Shown one piece after another: positions 7,056 through 18,292 of a DNA stretch of 64,000 bases (position 1 is its first letter; the number at the start of each line of letters is the position of its first letter). Below the pieces are notes generated by a model. It had not been told where the DNA came from, did no database searches, and worked only from the letters and a program-made list of their open reading frames with translations. This stretch comes from Planctomycetaceae bacterium (GTDB taxonomy: Bacteria; Planctomycetota; Planctomycetia; Planctomycetales; Planctomycetaceae), in NCBI GenBank assembly GCA_029259845.1, contig JAJDEI010000016.1:1-64000 (forward strand), read 5' to 3'. The translations under genes and the position numbers were made by a program.

Positions 7056-10000
7056 TCAATTGCCAGACAGAGACAGACCGGCCCGCGCGACTTCCGCGTT
7101 GCCGGAAGGTTTCGAGCTGCACACCAGGTCCAGCAGTGCCGACACGTCGAGAATCAGTGAAACGCGGCCGTCACCCAGAATGCTGGCACCGGCGATTCCC
7201 GACACGTTCCGGAAGTTTTCCGCCAGCGACTTGATCACGATGTCCTCTTCTCCCAGCAGGTCGTCCACAGACAGGGCCAGTTCGCTTTCCTCTGAGCCGA
7301 TGATGACCAGCGTGATGTCCTCGGGGAACGGCTCGTCGCTGTGCGGAGCCTCGTTCCACTCCAGTACCTCGCTGAGCTCGACGACCGAGACTACGCGGCC
7401 TCGCACCCGGGCCGCCTTGTGGCCGTGCACGGTGACCAGTTCTGTCCGTTTGAAGCGAACAATTTCCACCACTGACTCGACCGGCACGGCGTACACGCTT
7501 CCGGAGACCACCGTCAGCAGACTGGGAAGAATCGCCATCGTGAGCGGCAGTTTGATGGTGATCGTCGTGCCTATGCCGACCTGGCTGTCCAGCTCGACGG
7601 TGCCGCTGATCTGTTCGATCTTCGAGCGGACGATGTCCATTCCCATCCCGCGACCGGAAACTTCGGTGATCTGTTCGGCCGTGCTGAAACCGGGCTCCCA
7701 GATGAGTTGGTACGTTTGCTGAGGCGTGAGCCGTTCGGCGTCGGCAGCGGAAATGATGCCTTTGGCGATCGCCTTCTCGCGGATCTTCTCCGAATCGAGT
7801 CCCTTGCCGTTGTCGCGAACCTGAATCAGGATGCGGTTGCCGCGGTGGAAGGCGTCGAGTGTGACGGTTCCCTGCCGCGGTTTGCCGGCGGCTTCGCGCT
7901 CTTCGGGGGATTCGATGCCGTGGTCGGCCGAGTTGCGGATCATGTGGATCAGCGGATCGCCCAACTCGTCGATCATCCGCTTGTCCAACTCGGTCTTCTC
8001 GCCACGAATGACCAACTGGATCTCCTTGCCGTTCATCCGCGTGATGTCCCGGATGACCCGTTTGAAGCGACCGAACAAGGGGCCGATGGGGACCATCCGC
8101 GTGTCCATCACACTCGTCTGGATGCCGTCGGAGACCCGGTCGAGCTGGTGCACCGCCTCGGACAAATCGTTCAACAAGTTGCGGGCTTCGAACAACTGGG
8201 TCATGTCGCCGCGGACGATCTCCAGGTCGGCCCGAATCTGCTCGGCGTAACAGTTGACCGATTGGACATACACCAAGTCGCCGGAAGAGCGTTCTCCCAG
8301 TTCGCTCGTGTCCGCCAGCAGCCGGCTGAGCGAGTCTTCGATGTTCGTCAGCGAGGCCGATCCCTGACGATGTTTGGAGAGCCCCTTGAGCTTGCCGCTG
8401 ATCTGTCCGAAACGGGCCTTGTTGATCACGAGCTGTCCGGCCAGATTCATGAGTTGGTCAAGACGGTCGATGTCCACGCGGATGGTTTCGGCCGGCTTGT
8501 TTTGGGCACGGTTCGTGGCGGGTGCCTTCTCCGGCGGGCGGGGCGAGCCCGCCAGCGGAGCGGCGGACTGGGCCGACGACTGGGCAACAGCAGCCGCAGG
8601 GGGCGCGGCCACCGGAGCCGCCGGCTCAGGAACTGGGGACGCCGATGTCACAGGACACGTGTCCGCTCCCCGGCCGGTCTCCGAATCATGGCTTGGGGCC
8701 GCAGACGGGCGGGCGGACGAATCCGCGGGCGGGGCGGTGGCCGAGTTGGGAGACGAGGCATCGGATGAATCCGCGGCCGCCGCAGCGCCCAGGGGAGAGG
8801 CAGACTCAACGGATGAGTTCGCCGGAGAACCGTCGGGCTGCGGAGGAGCCACCGTTTCGAGTTTGATGTCGACAACGCCGGCCAGGTCGATCTGACGCCG
8901 AACGAACTCCGGGTGGCACTCACTGGCGACGCCAAAAACGAGACAGGTCATCCCGGTCGTCTCTTCGAGCTGGCTCTCATCCGGATCACAATAGAACAGG
9001 TCGCCCATCGCCGTGAGGCGTTCGATGACGAGCTTCGCCTTGAGTTCGACCAACGGGAGCTGGTCCTCGAACAGGACCATTCCCAACAGCGCGCTCTGAC
9101 CGGACGGAGCTGCTGCGGCCGCTCGTGACCGCTCGGAATCCGTCAGGTGATCGGCCCGTGCAACTTCCGTCGGTTCCGGTTCCTGAGCGGGCGTGCCGTC
9201 GTCATCTTTGGCAGCGGCCCTGTTGTCGGTACCGGCTTCCGGCCCTGTCCCGGTCTCGGTCGAAAACACCACTGCGTGGGCGTGCTTGAGCTGGCGGTAG
9301 GCCTCGGCAAGTGTGTCCGTGGAAACCGAATCGTTTTTCACCATCTGCAAGTAGGTTCGCAGCGAGTCGATCGAGAAGATGACGGCGTCCACCACGTCGG
9401 TGGTGATGGCGTGTCCGTCGTCCCGCAACTGCTGCAGCAGGTCTTCCATGAAATGGGACAGCTTGGCCACGCGATTCAACCGGACCGTTGCAGCCGCCCC
9501 TTTGACCTGGTGGCACAGCACCAAAGCCCGGTCAATCAGCACCTCATGGTCGTCCGCCAACATCACCTCCGAGAGCGCGTCGAGAGACGTTTCGCTTTCC
9601 TCGAGAAAGATCGACAGGTACTTGTCGGACAGGTCGATTTCGTCCGTCACATCTGCGAACGGATCGTCTTCCAGGGAGGATTCTTCCATCGTTGGGTCAC
9701 TGGTTGTTTCACCGGCAAGGGGGAGAGAATCATCATCGGTTGCGGCAGTCTCCTCCGGTGCCCTTTCGAGTTTCGCGCCGTCTGCATGGGCCGGTGAATC
9801 CTCTGCCGGACCCTGCGATTCGTCGGCCGGCTCATCCCTGTTCGAATGGGAATCCGCGACACCAATGTCGTCGAGCAGCATCTGGATCTCCGTAATGATC
9901 TCGTCGCATGGCAGTTCTTCGCCGCCCGGTTCGCTCAACAGGCTGACCATTCCGGTCAGCCTGTCGAACGCCTGAAACATGACATCGACAACCTCACGGC

Positions 10001-10307
10001 GGATGGACAGCGAGTTGTTCCGCGCGGCATCGAACACATTCTCGATGTTGTGCGTCAGCCGGTTGATGTCATCCAACTGCAGCATGGCGGAAAGCCCCTT
10101 CATGCTGTGGGCCGCGCGAAACATCGTGTTGAGCAGTTCCAGGTCGACCTGCGGCGATTCGGTGTCATCCAGCGCGCTGACCAGCTCGTCCAGCACGAGC
10201 AGGTTGTCGTTCAAATCGGTCAGATAGCCCTGCGATTCGTCGAGGAATTCACCGAGGATCGTCCCCATGAATTCGTCGTCGAAGCAACTCGCGATGCCTG
10301 ATTCCAT
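7056..10307 (-). CDS. cheA: Chemotaxis histidine kinase CheA with two HPt domains
   Basis: A 1083-aa kinase, long for CheA. Domains in order: HPt1 (His67 in FRAAHSMKGLSAM), an acidic linker, HPt2 (about 225-345; His266 in LCHQVKGAAATV), a P2-like segment (about 400-485), a Pro/Ala/Ser-rich linker (about 485-605), the P3 dimerisation helices (from VDIDRLDQLMNLAGQLV), the P4 ATPase (HMIRNSADHGIE, RDNGKGLD, GRGMGMDIV) and a C-terminal CheW-like P5 (about 920-1070). It should phosphorylate CheY and CheB in complex with CheW and receptor. Dual HPt domains are unusual for a flagellar CheA. The ATG is preceded by AGGACAGGA. cheR lies 143 bp upstream. Confidence 0.96.
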   Translation of the reverse strand: MESGIASCFDDEFMGTILGEFLDESQGYLTDLNDNLLVLDELVSALDDTESPQVDLELLNTMFRAAHSMKGLSAMLQLDDINRLTHNIENVFDAARNNSLSIRREVVDVMFQAFDRLTGMVSLLSEPGGEELPCDEIITEIQMLLDDIGVADSHSNRDEPADESQGPAEDSPAHADGAKLERAPEETAATDDDSLPLAGETTSDPTMEESSLEDDPFADVTDEIDLSDKYLSIFLEESETSLDALSEVMLADDHEVLIDRALVLCHQVKGAAATVRLNRVAKLSHFMEDLLQQLRDDGHAITTDVVDAVIFSIDSLRTYLQMVKNDSVSTDTLAEAYRQLKHAHAVVFSTETGTGPEAGTDNRAAAKDDDGTPAQEPEPTEVARADHLTDSERSRAAAAAPSGQSALLGMVLFEDQLPLVELKAKLVIERLTAMGDLFYCDPDESQLEETTGMTCLVFGVASECHPEFVRRQIDLAGVVDIKLETVAPPQPDGSPANSSVESASPLGAAAAADSSDASSPNSATAPPADSSARPSAAPSHDSETGRGADTCPVTSASPVPEPAAPVAAPPAAAVAQSSAQSAAPLAGSPRPPEKAPATNRAQNKPAETIRVDIDRLDQLMNLAGQLVINKARFGQISGKLKGLSKHRQGSASLTNIEDSLSRLLADTSELGERSSGDLVYVQSVNCYAEQIRADLEIVRGDMTQLFEARNLLNDLSEAVHQLDRVSDGIQTSVMDTRMVPIGPLFGRFKRVIRDITRMNGKEIQLVIRGEKTELDKRMIDELGDPLIHMIRNSADHGIESPEEREAAGKPRQGTVTLDAFHRGNRILIQVRDNGKGLDSEKIREKAIAKGIISAADAERLTPQQTYQLIWEPGFSTAEQITEVSGRGMGMDIVRSKIEQISGTVELDSQVGIGTTITIKLPLTMAILPSLLTVVSGSVYAVPVESVVEIVRFKRTELVTVHGHKAARVRGRVVSVVELSEVLEWNEAPHSDEPFPEDITLVIIGSEESELALSVDDLLGEEDIVIKSLAENFRNVSGIAGASILGDGRVSLILDVSALLDLVCSSKPSGNAEVARAGLSLSGN

Positions 10308-10450
10308 GTGTCCTGTCCTTTATCGAGGGGTTCCGGAAGCGATCCTGGAGAAGGCCGCGGCGGGCCACGGTCTTCGCCCCGACGGGACACGGGTCAGCGG
10401 CCTGCGTCGGTTGCTGTCCGGATTGCTGCTGTTGTTGTCGGTTTGCCTGT

Positions 10451-11290
10451 TCAGGATTTGCGGTACAGCCAGGTGTGCACTTTTTCGTAGCCGCTCACGA
10501 TGTCCGAGATTCCCTCGGCCGGACCGACCATCAGCAGCCCTCCCCGGGGGATGGACCGGTCGATGTTTCGGAACACGACATCCTTCGACGCGGCATCGAA
10601 ATAGATGAGGACGTTCTTGAGAATCACCAGATCGAACGGTTTGCCAGGCAGCGGTTGTATGAGGTTGTGCTGTGAGAAACTCATCCATGCGGCCAACTCC
10701 GGCCGGGGCGTCCAGACGTCGTCCCGCGACTTGGTGAAGAACCGTCGCCGATACGTTTCGGGAACACGCCGCATGGCACGTTCCCGGAACCGGGGGTTCC
10801 GGGCCTGCTCCAGCGCGCCCACGCCGATGTCCGTCCCCACGATCTTGATGTCCCACTGGCTGTGATGCGGGAGCTTGCCGGCGAGACAACTGGCGATCGT
10901 GTAGGCTTCGTCCCCCGTGCTGCTGGCGGCCGACCAGATTCGCAGCGACTTGCTGCGTTTGCCCTGGCGGGCGGCGGCCTGCACCTCGGGAAGAAACGTC
11001 TCCTGAAACCAGTCCCATTGGCCGGCATCCCGGAACAGGTACGTCTCGTGAGTCGTGATTTCTTGCAGGAACGCATCCCACTCCGGATCGTTGGGCGGGA
11101 GCTTCTTGAGATGCGACAGGTACCGCGTGTAACAGTCGATCCCCGTCGCGCGGAGTCGCCGCCGCAACCGGTTGGACAGCAGACTGACCTTCTGCGACGA
11201 GATGCGAATCCCAGTCCGCTCGTAGATCAACTTGCCGAACTGGCTCAGTTGGGCGTCGGTCACTTGCTCGGTTAGCATTGTTGCAGGCAT
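10451..11290 (-). CDS. cheR: Chemotaxis protein methyltransferase CheR
   Basis: A 279-aa SAM-dependent methyltransferase that adds methyl groups to receptor glutamates. It has an N-terminal all-alpha CheR_N region (TDAQLSQFGKLIYERTGI) and a Rossmann methyltransferase domain with RIWSAASSTGDEAY (SAM motif I region), VGTDIG and the CheR signature DLVILKNVLIYFD. The CDS is annotated from the ATG at 11290, 11 bases after an AAAGGAA site; the next in-frame ATG (MLTEQVTD) is a close alternative. The upstream extension would cross the 19-bp inverted repeat at 11350-11423 and is rejected. It acts with the receptor encoded just upstream and with CheB. Confidence 0.95.
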   Translation of the reverse strand: MPATMLTEQVTDAQLSQFGKLIYERTGIRISSQKVSLLSNRLRRRLRATGIDCYTRYLSHLKKLPPNDPEWDAFLQEITTHETYLFRDAGQWDWFQETFLPEVQAAARQGKRSKSLRIWSAASSTGDEAYTIASCLAGKLPHHSQWDIKIVGTDIGVGALEQARNPRFRERAMRRVPETYRRRFFTKSRDDVWTPRPELAAWMSFSQHNLIQPLPGKPFDLVILKNVLIYFDAASKDVVFRNIDRSIPRGGLLMVGPAEGISDIVSGYEKVHTWLYRKS

Positions 11291-11349
11291 GTCTGTGCCG
11301 TTCCTTTTGACCATTGCGTCTGAATGCGTGACGTTTCCGATCAGCAACC

Positions 11350-11423
11350 GTAGGGTGGGCTTTGCCCAGCAACACAATTCGGGAAGATGCGGCAACTCGT
11401 TCGGTGGGCAAAGCCCACCCTAC
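11350..11423. repeat. 74-bp element with perfect 19-bp terminal inverted repeats
   Basis: GTAGGGTGGGCTTTGCCCA (11350-11368) is repeated inverted and without mismatch at 11405-11423. The arms flank 36 bp of unrelated sequence between the receptor gene and cheR. A shorter relative with its own hairpin (GTAGGG...CCCTAC) is at 40898-40918. It has no coding capacity. It could be a MITE, or could form a stem-loop in the receptor-cheR transcript. Confidence 0.8.
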
Positions 11424-11526
11424 TCCTGACGACGGCCCCTTTGTGCGCCGCGGGAGGAACCGCAGCGCACTGGGCTGCTACTGTTGGCAGCAGCGTTGCC
11501 CGGAGCCGTCACTTCGAGTGGGACGC

Positions 11527-13674
11527 TCAGTTTTCCAGCTTGAAGCCGGAGACCAGGTCTCGCAGCGCGGCGGCCTGGGCTCCGAGTTCCTCGCTGCTGG
11601 AGGCCATCTCTTCGCTGCCGGCGGCCGACTGTTCGGTCACTTCCGAGACCTGCTGAATGGCGCTGGACACCTCGCCGGCGTTCTGGGCCTGTTCGACGGT
11701 GACGTCGGCGATTTCCGCAATTTTCTGGGCGGTGCCGTCGACTCCTTCGATGATCTTGGAGAGGGATTCGCCGGTCTGCTCGCTGAGCACGGCCCCTTCT
11801 TCCACGCGATGGGTCGACTCCTTAATGAGCGCGGAGATTTCCTTGGCCGCCTCGCTGGAGCGTTCCGCCAGCTTGCGGACCTCGTCCGCCACAACGGCGA
11901 AGCCCATGCCGTGCTCGCCGGCACGGGCTGCCTCGATGGCCGCGTTGAGAGCCAGCAGGTTGGTCTGGTTGGCGATTTCCGAAATGACCTGGATGATCTC
12001 GCCAATCTGTCCGGAGGAGGTCTTGATGCGGGTCATCGCCTCGATCGACTTTTTGACCGCCGCCCCGCCTTCCTTGGCAAGGCTGCTGGTGTCGGTGGCC
12101 ACGCGATTGGCCTCGCCCGCGTTTTCCTTAACCGCATCAATGCTCCGCGCGAGTTGCTCAATCGAGGCACTCATCTGCTCGACGGAGGCGCTCTGCGTCT
12201 GAGCTCCCTGAGCGAGCGTTTGGGCACTTTCGGAGACAACGCGCGATCCTTCGGTGAACTGTGCGGCCCCTTCCACCACCTGGGAGATGACTCCGGTGAG
12301 GTCGGCGATCATCCTTTGCAAGCCGCTGGCCAATTCGCCGACAGCGTCGTCACCGGTCACGGTAATCTCCTGCGTGAGATCGCCGTCGGCGGCCGCATTG
12401 ACGACCGTCAGCAGCTGGTCCACTTTCTGGCGGAGTTCGTCCTGTTGTTGACGTTCCCGTTCCTGGTTCTCTTGCTCACGCTGCTCGGCTCTCTTTTTTT
12501 CCGTGATCACTTCCCAGGCAACCATGGGACCCGCATAGTTCCCGCTCGCGTCGTAAATCGCGGAAGCTGACAGGTACAACGTCTCCTCACCGAGGGAGAT
12601 CTCTGCGCTGTGCGGAAGATTCTTGGGATCGCTGAGCAGCTTACGCTGATGGGCCGGATTCGCATGGAAAACGTCGTAGGAGGCACCCACGATGTCGTCG
12701 ACCTTGACGGGCAACAGGCTCTCGATCGTCTTGAGCGTGTCTCGAGAAGAGGGGTTCATGTAGACGATCGTCCCGTCGCGGTCGGCCAGGATGATGTTCA
12801 GGGGGGCATTTTCGACAATCGCTGCTTTTTGGGCGGCTTCGTTGCGAGCGCTCACTGCGGCGGAAACATTCGTCGCGTACTTGACAACCTTGTAAACCTT
12901 GCCCTGTGCATTAACGAGCGCGCTATAGCGGGCCTGCAGCCAGATTTCCTTGCCGCTCTTGCCGAATCGTTGGAACTCACCTTCCTGCGATTCTCCTCGT
13001 GACAAACGGGCCCAGAAGTCGCCGTACTCGGAACTCCGGGCATACTCCTTGTCGACAAACGTCCGATGGTGCTGGCCCTGGATTTCGTCGAGCGAATAGC
13101 CAACCGCTGTGAGGAAGTTTTCATTGGCAGTGACAATCGTGCCGTCGGGCTCGAATGAGATCACGGCTTGTGCCGCATTGATCGCTTCGATCTGGTTGGA
13201 GTAGTCGCGATTCTTCTCCTCCAGTTCCAGCTTCTGCGTCGTCACCTCCCAAGTGACCATCGGGCCGAGGTATTGGCCGTTGTCATCGTAGACGGGCGAG
13301 ACCAGCAGGTCCGCCTTCTCGGGACCAATTTCAATCGTCGCGCGGTGAGGCAGGTTTCGGTCATCGGACAGAATACGGCGTTGCATCTCCGGGTTCTTGT
13401 GGAAGATATCCACCGACCGTCCCAGAATGTCTTCCACCGGACAGGGCAGGTACTGCTGCAACGTCTTGAGCGTCTTGACACTGGCCGGATTGACGTAGGT
13501 GATGTTCAAGTCGCGGTCGGCCAGGATTATGTTGATCGGCGAGTTCTCGGCCAGCGCCCGGTTGAGTGTCAGAGCGGATTTGGCGGCGGCCAGTTCTTCC
13601 CGGAGGGACTCCGTCTCTTTGCCTCCGGTGCCAATGCTGGTGCGTCGTTTGGTGGTTGTTGCGGCTGCGACCAT
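11527..13674 (-). CDS. Soluble methyl-accepting chemotaxis protein with three PAS domains
   Basis: A 715-aa chemoreceptor with no signal peptide or membrane helix, so it is cytoplasmic. A short coiled N-terminus is followed by PAS1 (about 40-150), PAS2 (about 160-275), PAS3 (about 285-395), a HAMP-like segment (about 420-475) and a long MCP hairpin whose tip carries [23 protein letters not shown]1 and PAS3 are clear duplicates of each other (both have [11 protein letters not shown] or MNP, NLPH and GPMV-WEV), whereas PAS2 is a conventional PAS. Gln/Glu-rich MCP helices provide methylation sites for CheR, CheB and CheD. The ligand is unknown; redox or small-molecule sensing by PAS is possible. 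It is probably the receptor of this cluster, 131 bp downstream of cheW. Confidence 0.94.
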   Translation of the reverse strand: MVAAATTTKRRTSIGTGGKETESLREELAAAKSALTLNRALAENSPINIILADRDLNITYVNPASVKTLKTLQQYLPCPVEDILGRSVDIFHKNPEMQRRILSDDRNLPHRATIEIGPEKADLLVSPVYDDNGQYLGPMVTWEVTTQKLELEEKNRDYSNQIEAINAAQAVISFEPDGTIVTANENFLTAVGYSLDEIQGQHHRTFVDKEYARSSEYGDFWARLSRGESQEGEFQRFGKSGKEIWLQARYSALVNAQGKVYKVVKYATNVSAAVSARNEAAQKAAIVENAPLNIILADRDGTIVYMNPSSRDTLKTIESLLPVKVDDIVGASYDVFHANPAHQRKLLSDPKNLPHSAEISLGEETLYLSASAIYDASGNYAGPMVAWEVITEKKRAEQREQENQERERQQQDELRQKVDQLLTVVNAAADGDLTQEITVTGDDAVGELASGLQRMIADLTGVISQVVEGAAQFTEGSRVVSESAQTLAQGAQTQSASVEQMSASIEQLARSIDAVKENAGEANRVATDTSSLAKEGGAAVKKSIEAMTRIKTSSGQIGEIIQVISEIANQTNLLALNAAIEAARAGEHGMGFAVVADEVRKLAERSSEAAKEISALIKESTHRVEEGAVLSEQTGESLSKIIEGVDGTAQKIAEIADVTVEQAQNAGEVSSAIQQVSEVTEQSAAGSEEMASSSEELGAQAAALRDLVSGFKLEN

Positions 13675-13805
13675 GATGGTTTCTCCCGTTCGATGGTTGT
13701 GAATGGTGTGGGTTTGAATGGTGTCGGCTTGATTGATGTGCGTGATGCGGCGATCTGTGTGACGCGACAGGAAGCCGCGTTGTGGATACGACCCGGTGGT
13801 GCCTC

Positions 13806-14324
13806 TCAGACGCCGATGGCCGCTGCCTGCTCCAGCTCCGGCTGGTCGTCATCGAGAATGATCTGCTCGATGTCCAGAAGGATCAGCAGGCGCTCATCGA
13901 GCTTGGCCAGACCGACCAGATAGTTCTGTTCGAGGCCGGCGACGGTTGGCGGTGGGGGGGAAATCTGCTCCTGCGCAATCCGCAGGACTTCACTCACGGC
14001 ATCCACGATGAGGCCGATCGTTTTACCGGCCACGTTGACAACCATGATCCGCGTCTCATCCGTGACACCTTCCTGCGGAAGTCCGAACCGCAACCGGAGA
14101 TCAACGATGGGAATCACCGTGCTCCTCAGGTTGATCACCCCTTTGATGTAGGGCGGCGTTTGGGGAAGACTGGTGACTTCGCCGATGAGGATGATTTCCT
14201 GCACGCGAATGATCTCAATCGCATACTCCTCCTGGGCCAGTCGGAAGCTGACGACCTGCATGCTGCCTCCTGCTTCTCCCGTCCACGCTCCTTTCGCGGA
14301 AGGCTGAACAGTCACGGTAGGCAC
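13806..14324 (-). CDS. cheW: Chemotaxis adaptor protein CheW
   Basis: A 172-aa CheW with a short unstructured N-terminus, a two-subdomain SH3-like fold ([36 protein letters not shown]) and a C-terminal hydrophobic strand ([18 protein letters not shown]). CheW links receptor hairpins to the P5 domain of CheA. The annotated start is GTG, preceded at suitable distance by AAAGGGA; the ATG 21 codons later (MQVVSF) is possible. It is the first gene of the leftward chemosensory cluster, so its promoter should lie in the 420-bp divergent gap to its right. Confidence 0.93.
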   Translation of the reverse strand: MPTVTVQPSAKGAWTGEAGGSMQVVSFRLAQEEYAIEIIRVQEIILIGEVTSLPQTPPYIKGVINLRSTVIPIVDLRLRFGLPQEGVTDETRIMVVNVAGKTIGLIVDAVSEVLRIAQEQISPPPPTVAGLEQNYLVGLAKLDERLLILLDIEQIILDDDQPELEQAAAIGV

Positions 14325-14744
14325 GGTGTGTCCCTTTCATTTCGAGGGGGGGGATATCGCCTGTGTCGTGCAGGACAGGCTGCCGGCGGCGGCTCACGTT
14401 CGACGCTGGCAAGTGCTGCACAAACAGACTTAGCTCGGAAACAGAAAGGTCGTGGAGTTGCCAACGAGAAAGTCAGCGAGATGGCATTGACGCGCCACGT
14501 TTCACCAGCACGTTGGCGGATGTCGGACAGGTTCACGCAGGACGACAAACCGGCCGTAGAGTTTCTGGCGACGAACCGGGACTGGCATCCGCATCGCCGT
14601 GTGCACTCATCCCGGCAGTCCGCCAGACGACACGAAAACAGCCAACAACAGACGTCGGCAGTTTTTCACCCCACACACGGGACAAGACGGATGCAGCCGC
14701 AGACGTCCCAAACGGCCCGAAGACCAAACCCGAGGACAAACGAC
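14325..14744. other. Divergent intergenic region between cheW and a response regulator gene
   Basis: This 420-bp stretch separates the leftward chemosensory cluster from the rightward receiver gene and should contain promoters for both. I cannot point to a clear -35/-10 pair. A frame that is open across it on the plus strand continues into the regulator gene, but it is an antisense shadow of cheW further upstream and is not supported as coding. Confidence 0.5.
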
Positions 14745-15227
14745 ATGGCCCAGGAACGCACGATCCTTCACGTGGACGATGACCCCAGCATCCTGCGAAT
14801 CGTTCACAAGATCCTGACCGCCGAAGGCTACGACGTCGTTTCGCTGGACGACCCGACACTCGTCACCAAGCGGCGGCTGGAGTCCGGAGCCCGCGTCGTC
14901 CTGCTCGATCTGGAAATGCCCCAGATCGACGGCCTGTCCGTTCTTCAGGACATCAAAACCCAGGACGGCGGCGTGGAGGTCATCATGTTGACCGGCATCG
15001 TTTCCATGAGCACCGTGCTGCAATCCATGCGTTGGGGAGCCGAGGCGTGCGTGTTCAAGCCGATCACCGACAGAGAGCCGCTGCTGTCGGCACTGGAAGC
15101 GGCGTTCGACAAGATCAGCCGCTGGTGGAGCACGCTCGATGAACTCAACGCACGCCGACGGGGACGTTCCCTGCCGCGCCGCCCGGCCCTTCCGGAAGAA
15201 GCGCTGGCCGCCGGTTGCACGGAATAG
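14745..15227 (+). CDS. Single-receiver response regulator
   Basis: A 160-aa protein: a receiver domain at about 6-120 (acidic pair in ILHVDDDPS, Asp55 in VVLLDLEMPQIDG, Thr83 in MLTG, Lys105 in VFKP) followed by a short basic tail without a known output domain. It is divergent from the chemosensory cluster and the only rightward gene in the signalling island. It may be an alternative CheY-like output or the partner of one of the nearby kinases. The start is the ATG at MAQERTILHV, where receiver homology begins. Confidence 0.92.
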   Translation: MAQERTILHVDDDPSILRIVHKILTAEGYDVVSLDDPTLVTKRRLESGARVVLLDLEMPQIDGLSVLQDIKTQDGGVEVIMLTGIVSMSTVLQSMRWGAEACVFKPITDREPLLSALEAAFDKISRWWSTLDELNARRRGRSLPRRPALPEEALAAGCTE

Positions 15228-15258
15228 GCGTCCCCTTGGCGGTGTGACCATCGGCTCT

Positions 15259-15280
15259 TCGACGGGTTTAGGTCCGTCGA
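15259..15280 (+). terminator. Hairpin after the response regulator gene
   Basis: TCGACGG (15259-15265) pairs with CCGTCGA (15274-15280) across an 8-base loop, 32 bases after the stop codon and before the palindromic element. No T-run follows, so termination is a weak inference. Confidence 0.3.
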
Positions 15281-15292
15281 GGCGTCGATCGC

Positions 15293-15417
15293 TAGCCGCC
15301 CGTTGAAAAACTCAATTCCGCGTGCCACTGCCGTCTCGGCAGTACGAGAAACCAGTAAGTTGTCAGACATCTGCCCGGCTCACACAGCCGTGGCACACGT
15401 TTTTCAACGGGCTGCCA
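15293..15417. repeat. 125-bp palindromic MITE-like element, copy 2
   Basis: Same length and orientation as the copies at 3484 and 33592, differing at a handful of positions. The left end is TAGCCGCCCGTTGAAAAAC and the right end GTTTTTCAACGGGCTGCCA. It lies between the convergent ends of the receiver gene and the DUF454 gene. The two internal hairpins are kept (CTGCCG-TCT-CGGCAG intact, the second with a changed loop base). Confidence 0.88.
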
Positions 15418-15436
15418 GGTCACGCTGCAGCCGGCA

Positions 15437-16141
15437 TCATCCTCTTGCCGATGGCAGCCGCAGGACGACAAGAACGCCAACTCCCGCAGCCGCGGCGATC
15501 ACCCCCAACATCGCCCCGGACAGAGACGAGAAGGCGATCGTCGCACCGACGCAGAGCACGATCATTCCCACCGCCTGGACTTTGGCACTCCGCCGAACGC
15601 CGCGCTGCTGTTCCCAGTCTTGAAGAATCTGTCCGATGAACAGACAGCGGTGCAGCCGCTCGTTGAGCCGGGGCGACCACCGGGACAGAAAGAAACTCGC
15701 CAGCAGGAGAAACGGCGTCGCGGGAAGTCCCGGAAGCACGGCTCCGGCAACGCCCAGCGACACGAACATCGCGGCCAACCCGCCGTGGAATGCGCGTCGC
15801 CACCAGGAGCCGAGCGGATTCGACAAACCAGACTCGGCGATGATGTCTGCGGAACGGCTGCCGTTTCCCCGTCGGCAACTTTGATCCGGTGCTTGTTCCG
15901 GAGAGTGTTCCGGTTTCGCGAGATCGCCGTCGCCTGCCGGGGCATCGAAGGCCGTTCCGCCGAGTGAATCCACTGCGGCCTCTCGTACGGCCGGACACCC
16001 TTTCGGCGAGCTGTCGCCATCGAGCCGATGGGGGCGTCCCACGGGGGAGGCGTGTCCCGCATCGGCCTGGGGATCACGTTCGGCATCAGTACCTGCGCCA
16101 GTCCGCAGCCTGACGCGGGAAAGCGAAGAGGTCGTACTCAC
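15437..16141 (-). CDS. DUF454 (YbaN-like) inner membrane protein
   Basis: The C-terminal 120 residues match the DUF454/YbaN family: a first membrane segment with FVSLGVAGAVLPGLPATPFL, then ASFFLSRWSPRLNERLH, and two further hydrophobic segments near the C-terminus. The function of the family is unknown. The N-terminal 100 residues are Pro/Gly/Asp-rich and not conserved in the family. The start is uncertain: I use a GTG at 16141 because the longer frame overlaps the neighbouring kinase gene, but the real start may be further inside. The nearest genes are signalling genes, with no obvious functional link. Confidence 0.72.
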   Translation of the reverse strand: MSTTSSLSRVRLRTGAGTDAERDPQADAGHASPVGRPHRLDGDSSPKGCPAVREAAVDSLGGTAFDAPAGDGDLAKPEHSPEQAPDQSCRRGNGSRSADIIAESGLSNPLGSWWRRAFHGGLAAMFVSLGVAGAVLPGLPATPFLLLASFFLSRWSPRLNERLHRCLFIGQILQDWEQQRGVRRSAKVQAVGMIVLCVGATIAFSSLSGAMLGVIAAAAGVGVLVVLRLPSARG

Positions 16142-16164
16142 AGATCGGTCCGCTTTCGCCTTGG

Positions 16165-17847
<1,683 letters not shown>

Positions 17848-18292
17848 CGGACGGGGACCTGCTGGGCTGCCTGGTTCGAGTAATCGCTCGTGGCCGATGA
17901 CTTGTTTGGGGAGGCCACGCGGAGCAGGCTGCCGGCTTGCACGGCACGACATTCGAGTCGCACACGGGAGGGGGACAAGCCGGCAGCATGCTCTGCAATC
18001 GCATCACGCCCCACGAACAAAGCGAAGAGACCACTCAACGTCATCGAGCAGAACAGCGGCGATCTTGTGGCGCGTTTGCGACAGACGGCCGTTCCGAGGC
18101 ATTCCCGTCAACGCCCATCCTGCAGAATCCGGACCGTCGACTCGCCGAGCTTGCGAACATGTCCCGCGAGCGTGGCCAGCGGGCGGCGCATGCGGGATCA
18201 CCCGACAAGTGAACGAAACGCCGTCTGGGCGGATGCTGTCGAGCAACGCGCCGCCCGCAATCGGACAGCAGCGCGGTTTGAGAAGCGGCCAT
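17848..18292. other. Intergenic region between two kinase genes
   Basis: This 445-bp region, upstream of the hybrid kinase and downstream of the MASE1 kinase, presumably holds the hybrid kinase promoter. Several overlapping open frames are present, but none has a ribosome-binding site together with a recognisable protein. Confidence 0.45.

Noticed and set aside
7707-8768. 353-codon frame opposite cheA
   Set aside because: Antisense shadow; its sequence is a typical complement of CheA, with low-complexity Gly/Arg at the end.
11362-12570. 402-codon frame opposite the chemoreceptor
   Set aside because: Antisense shadow of the MCP hairpin; no motif.
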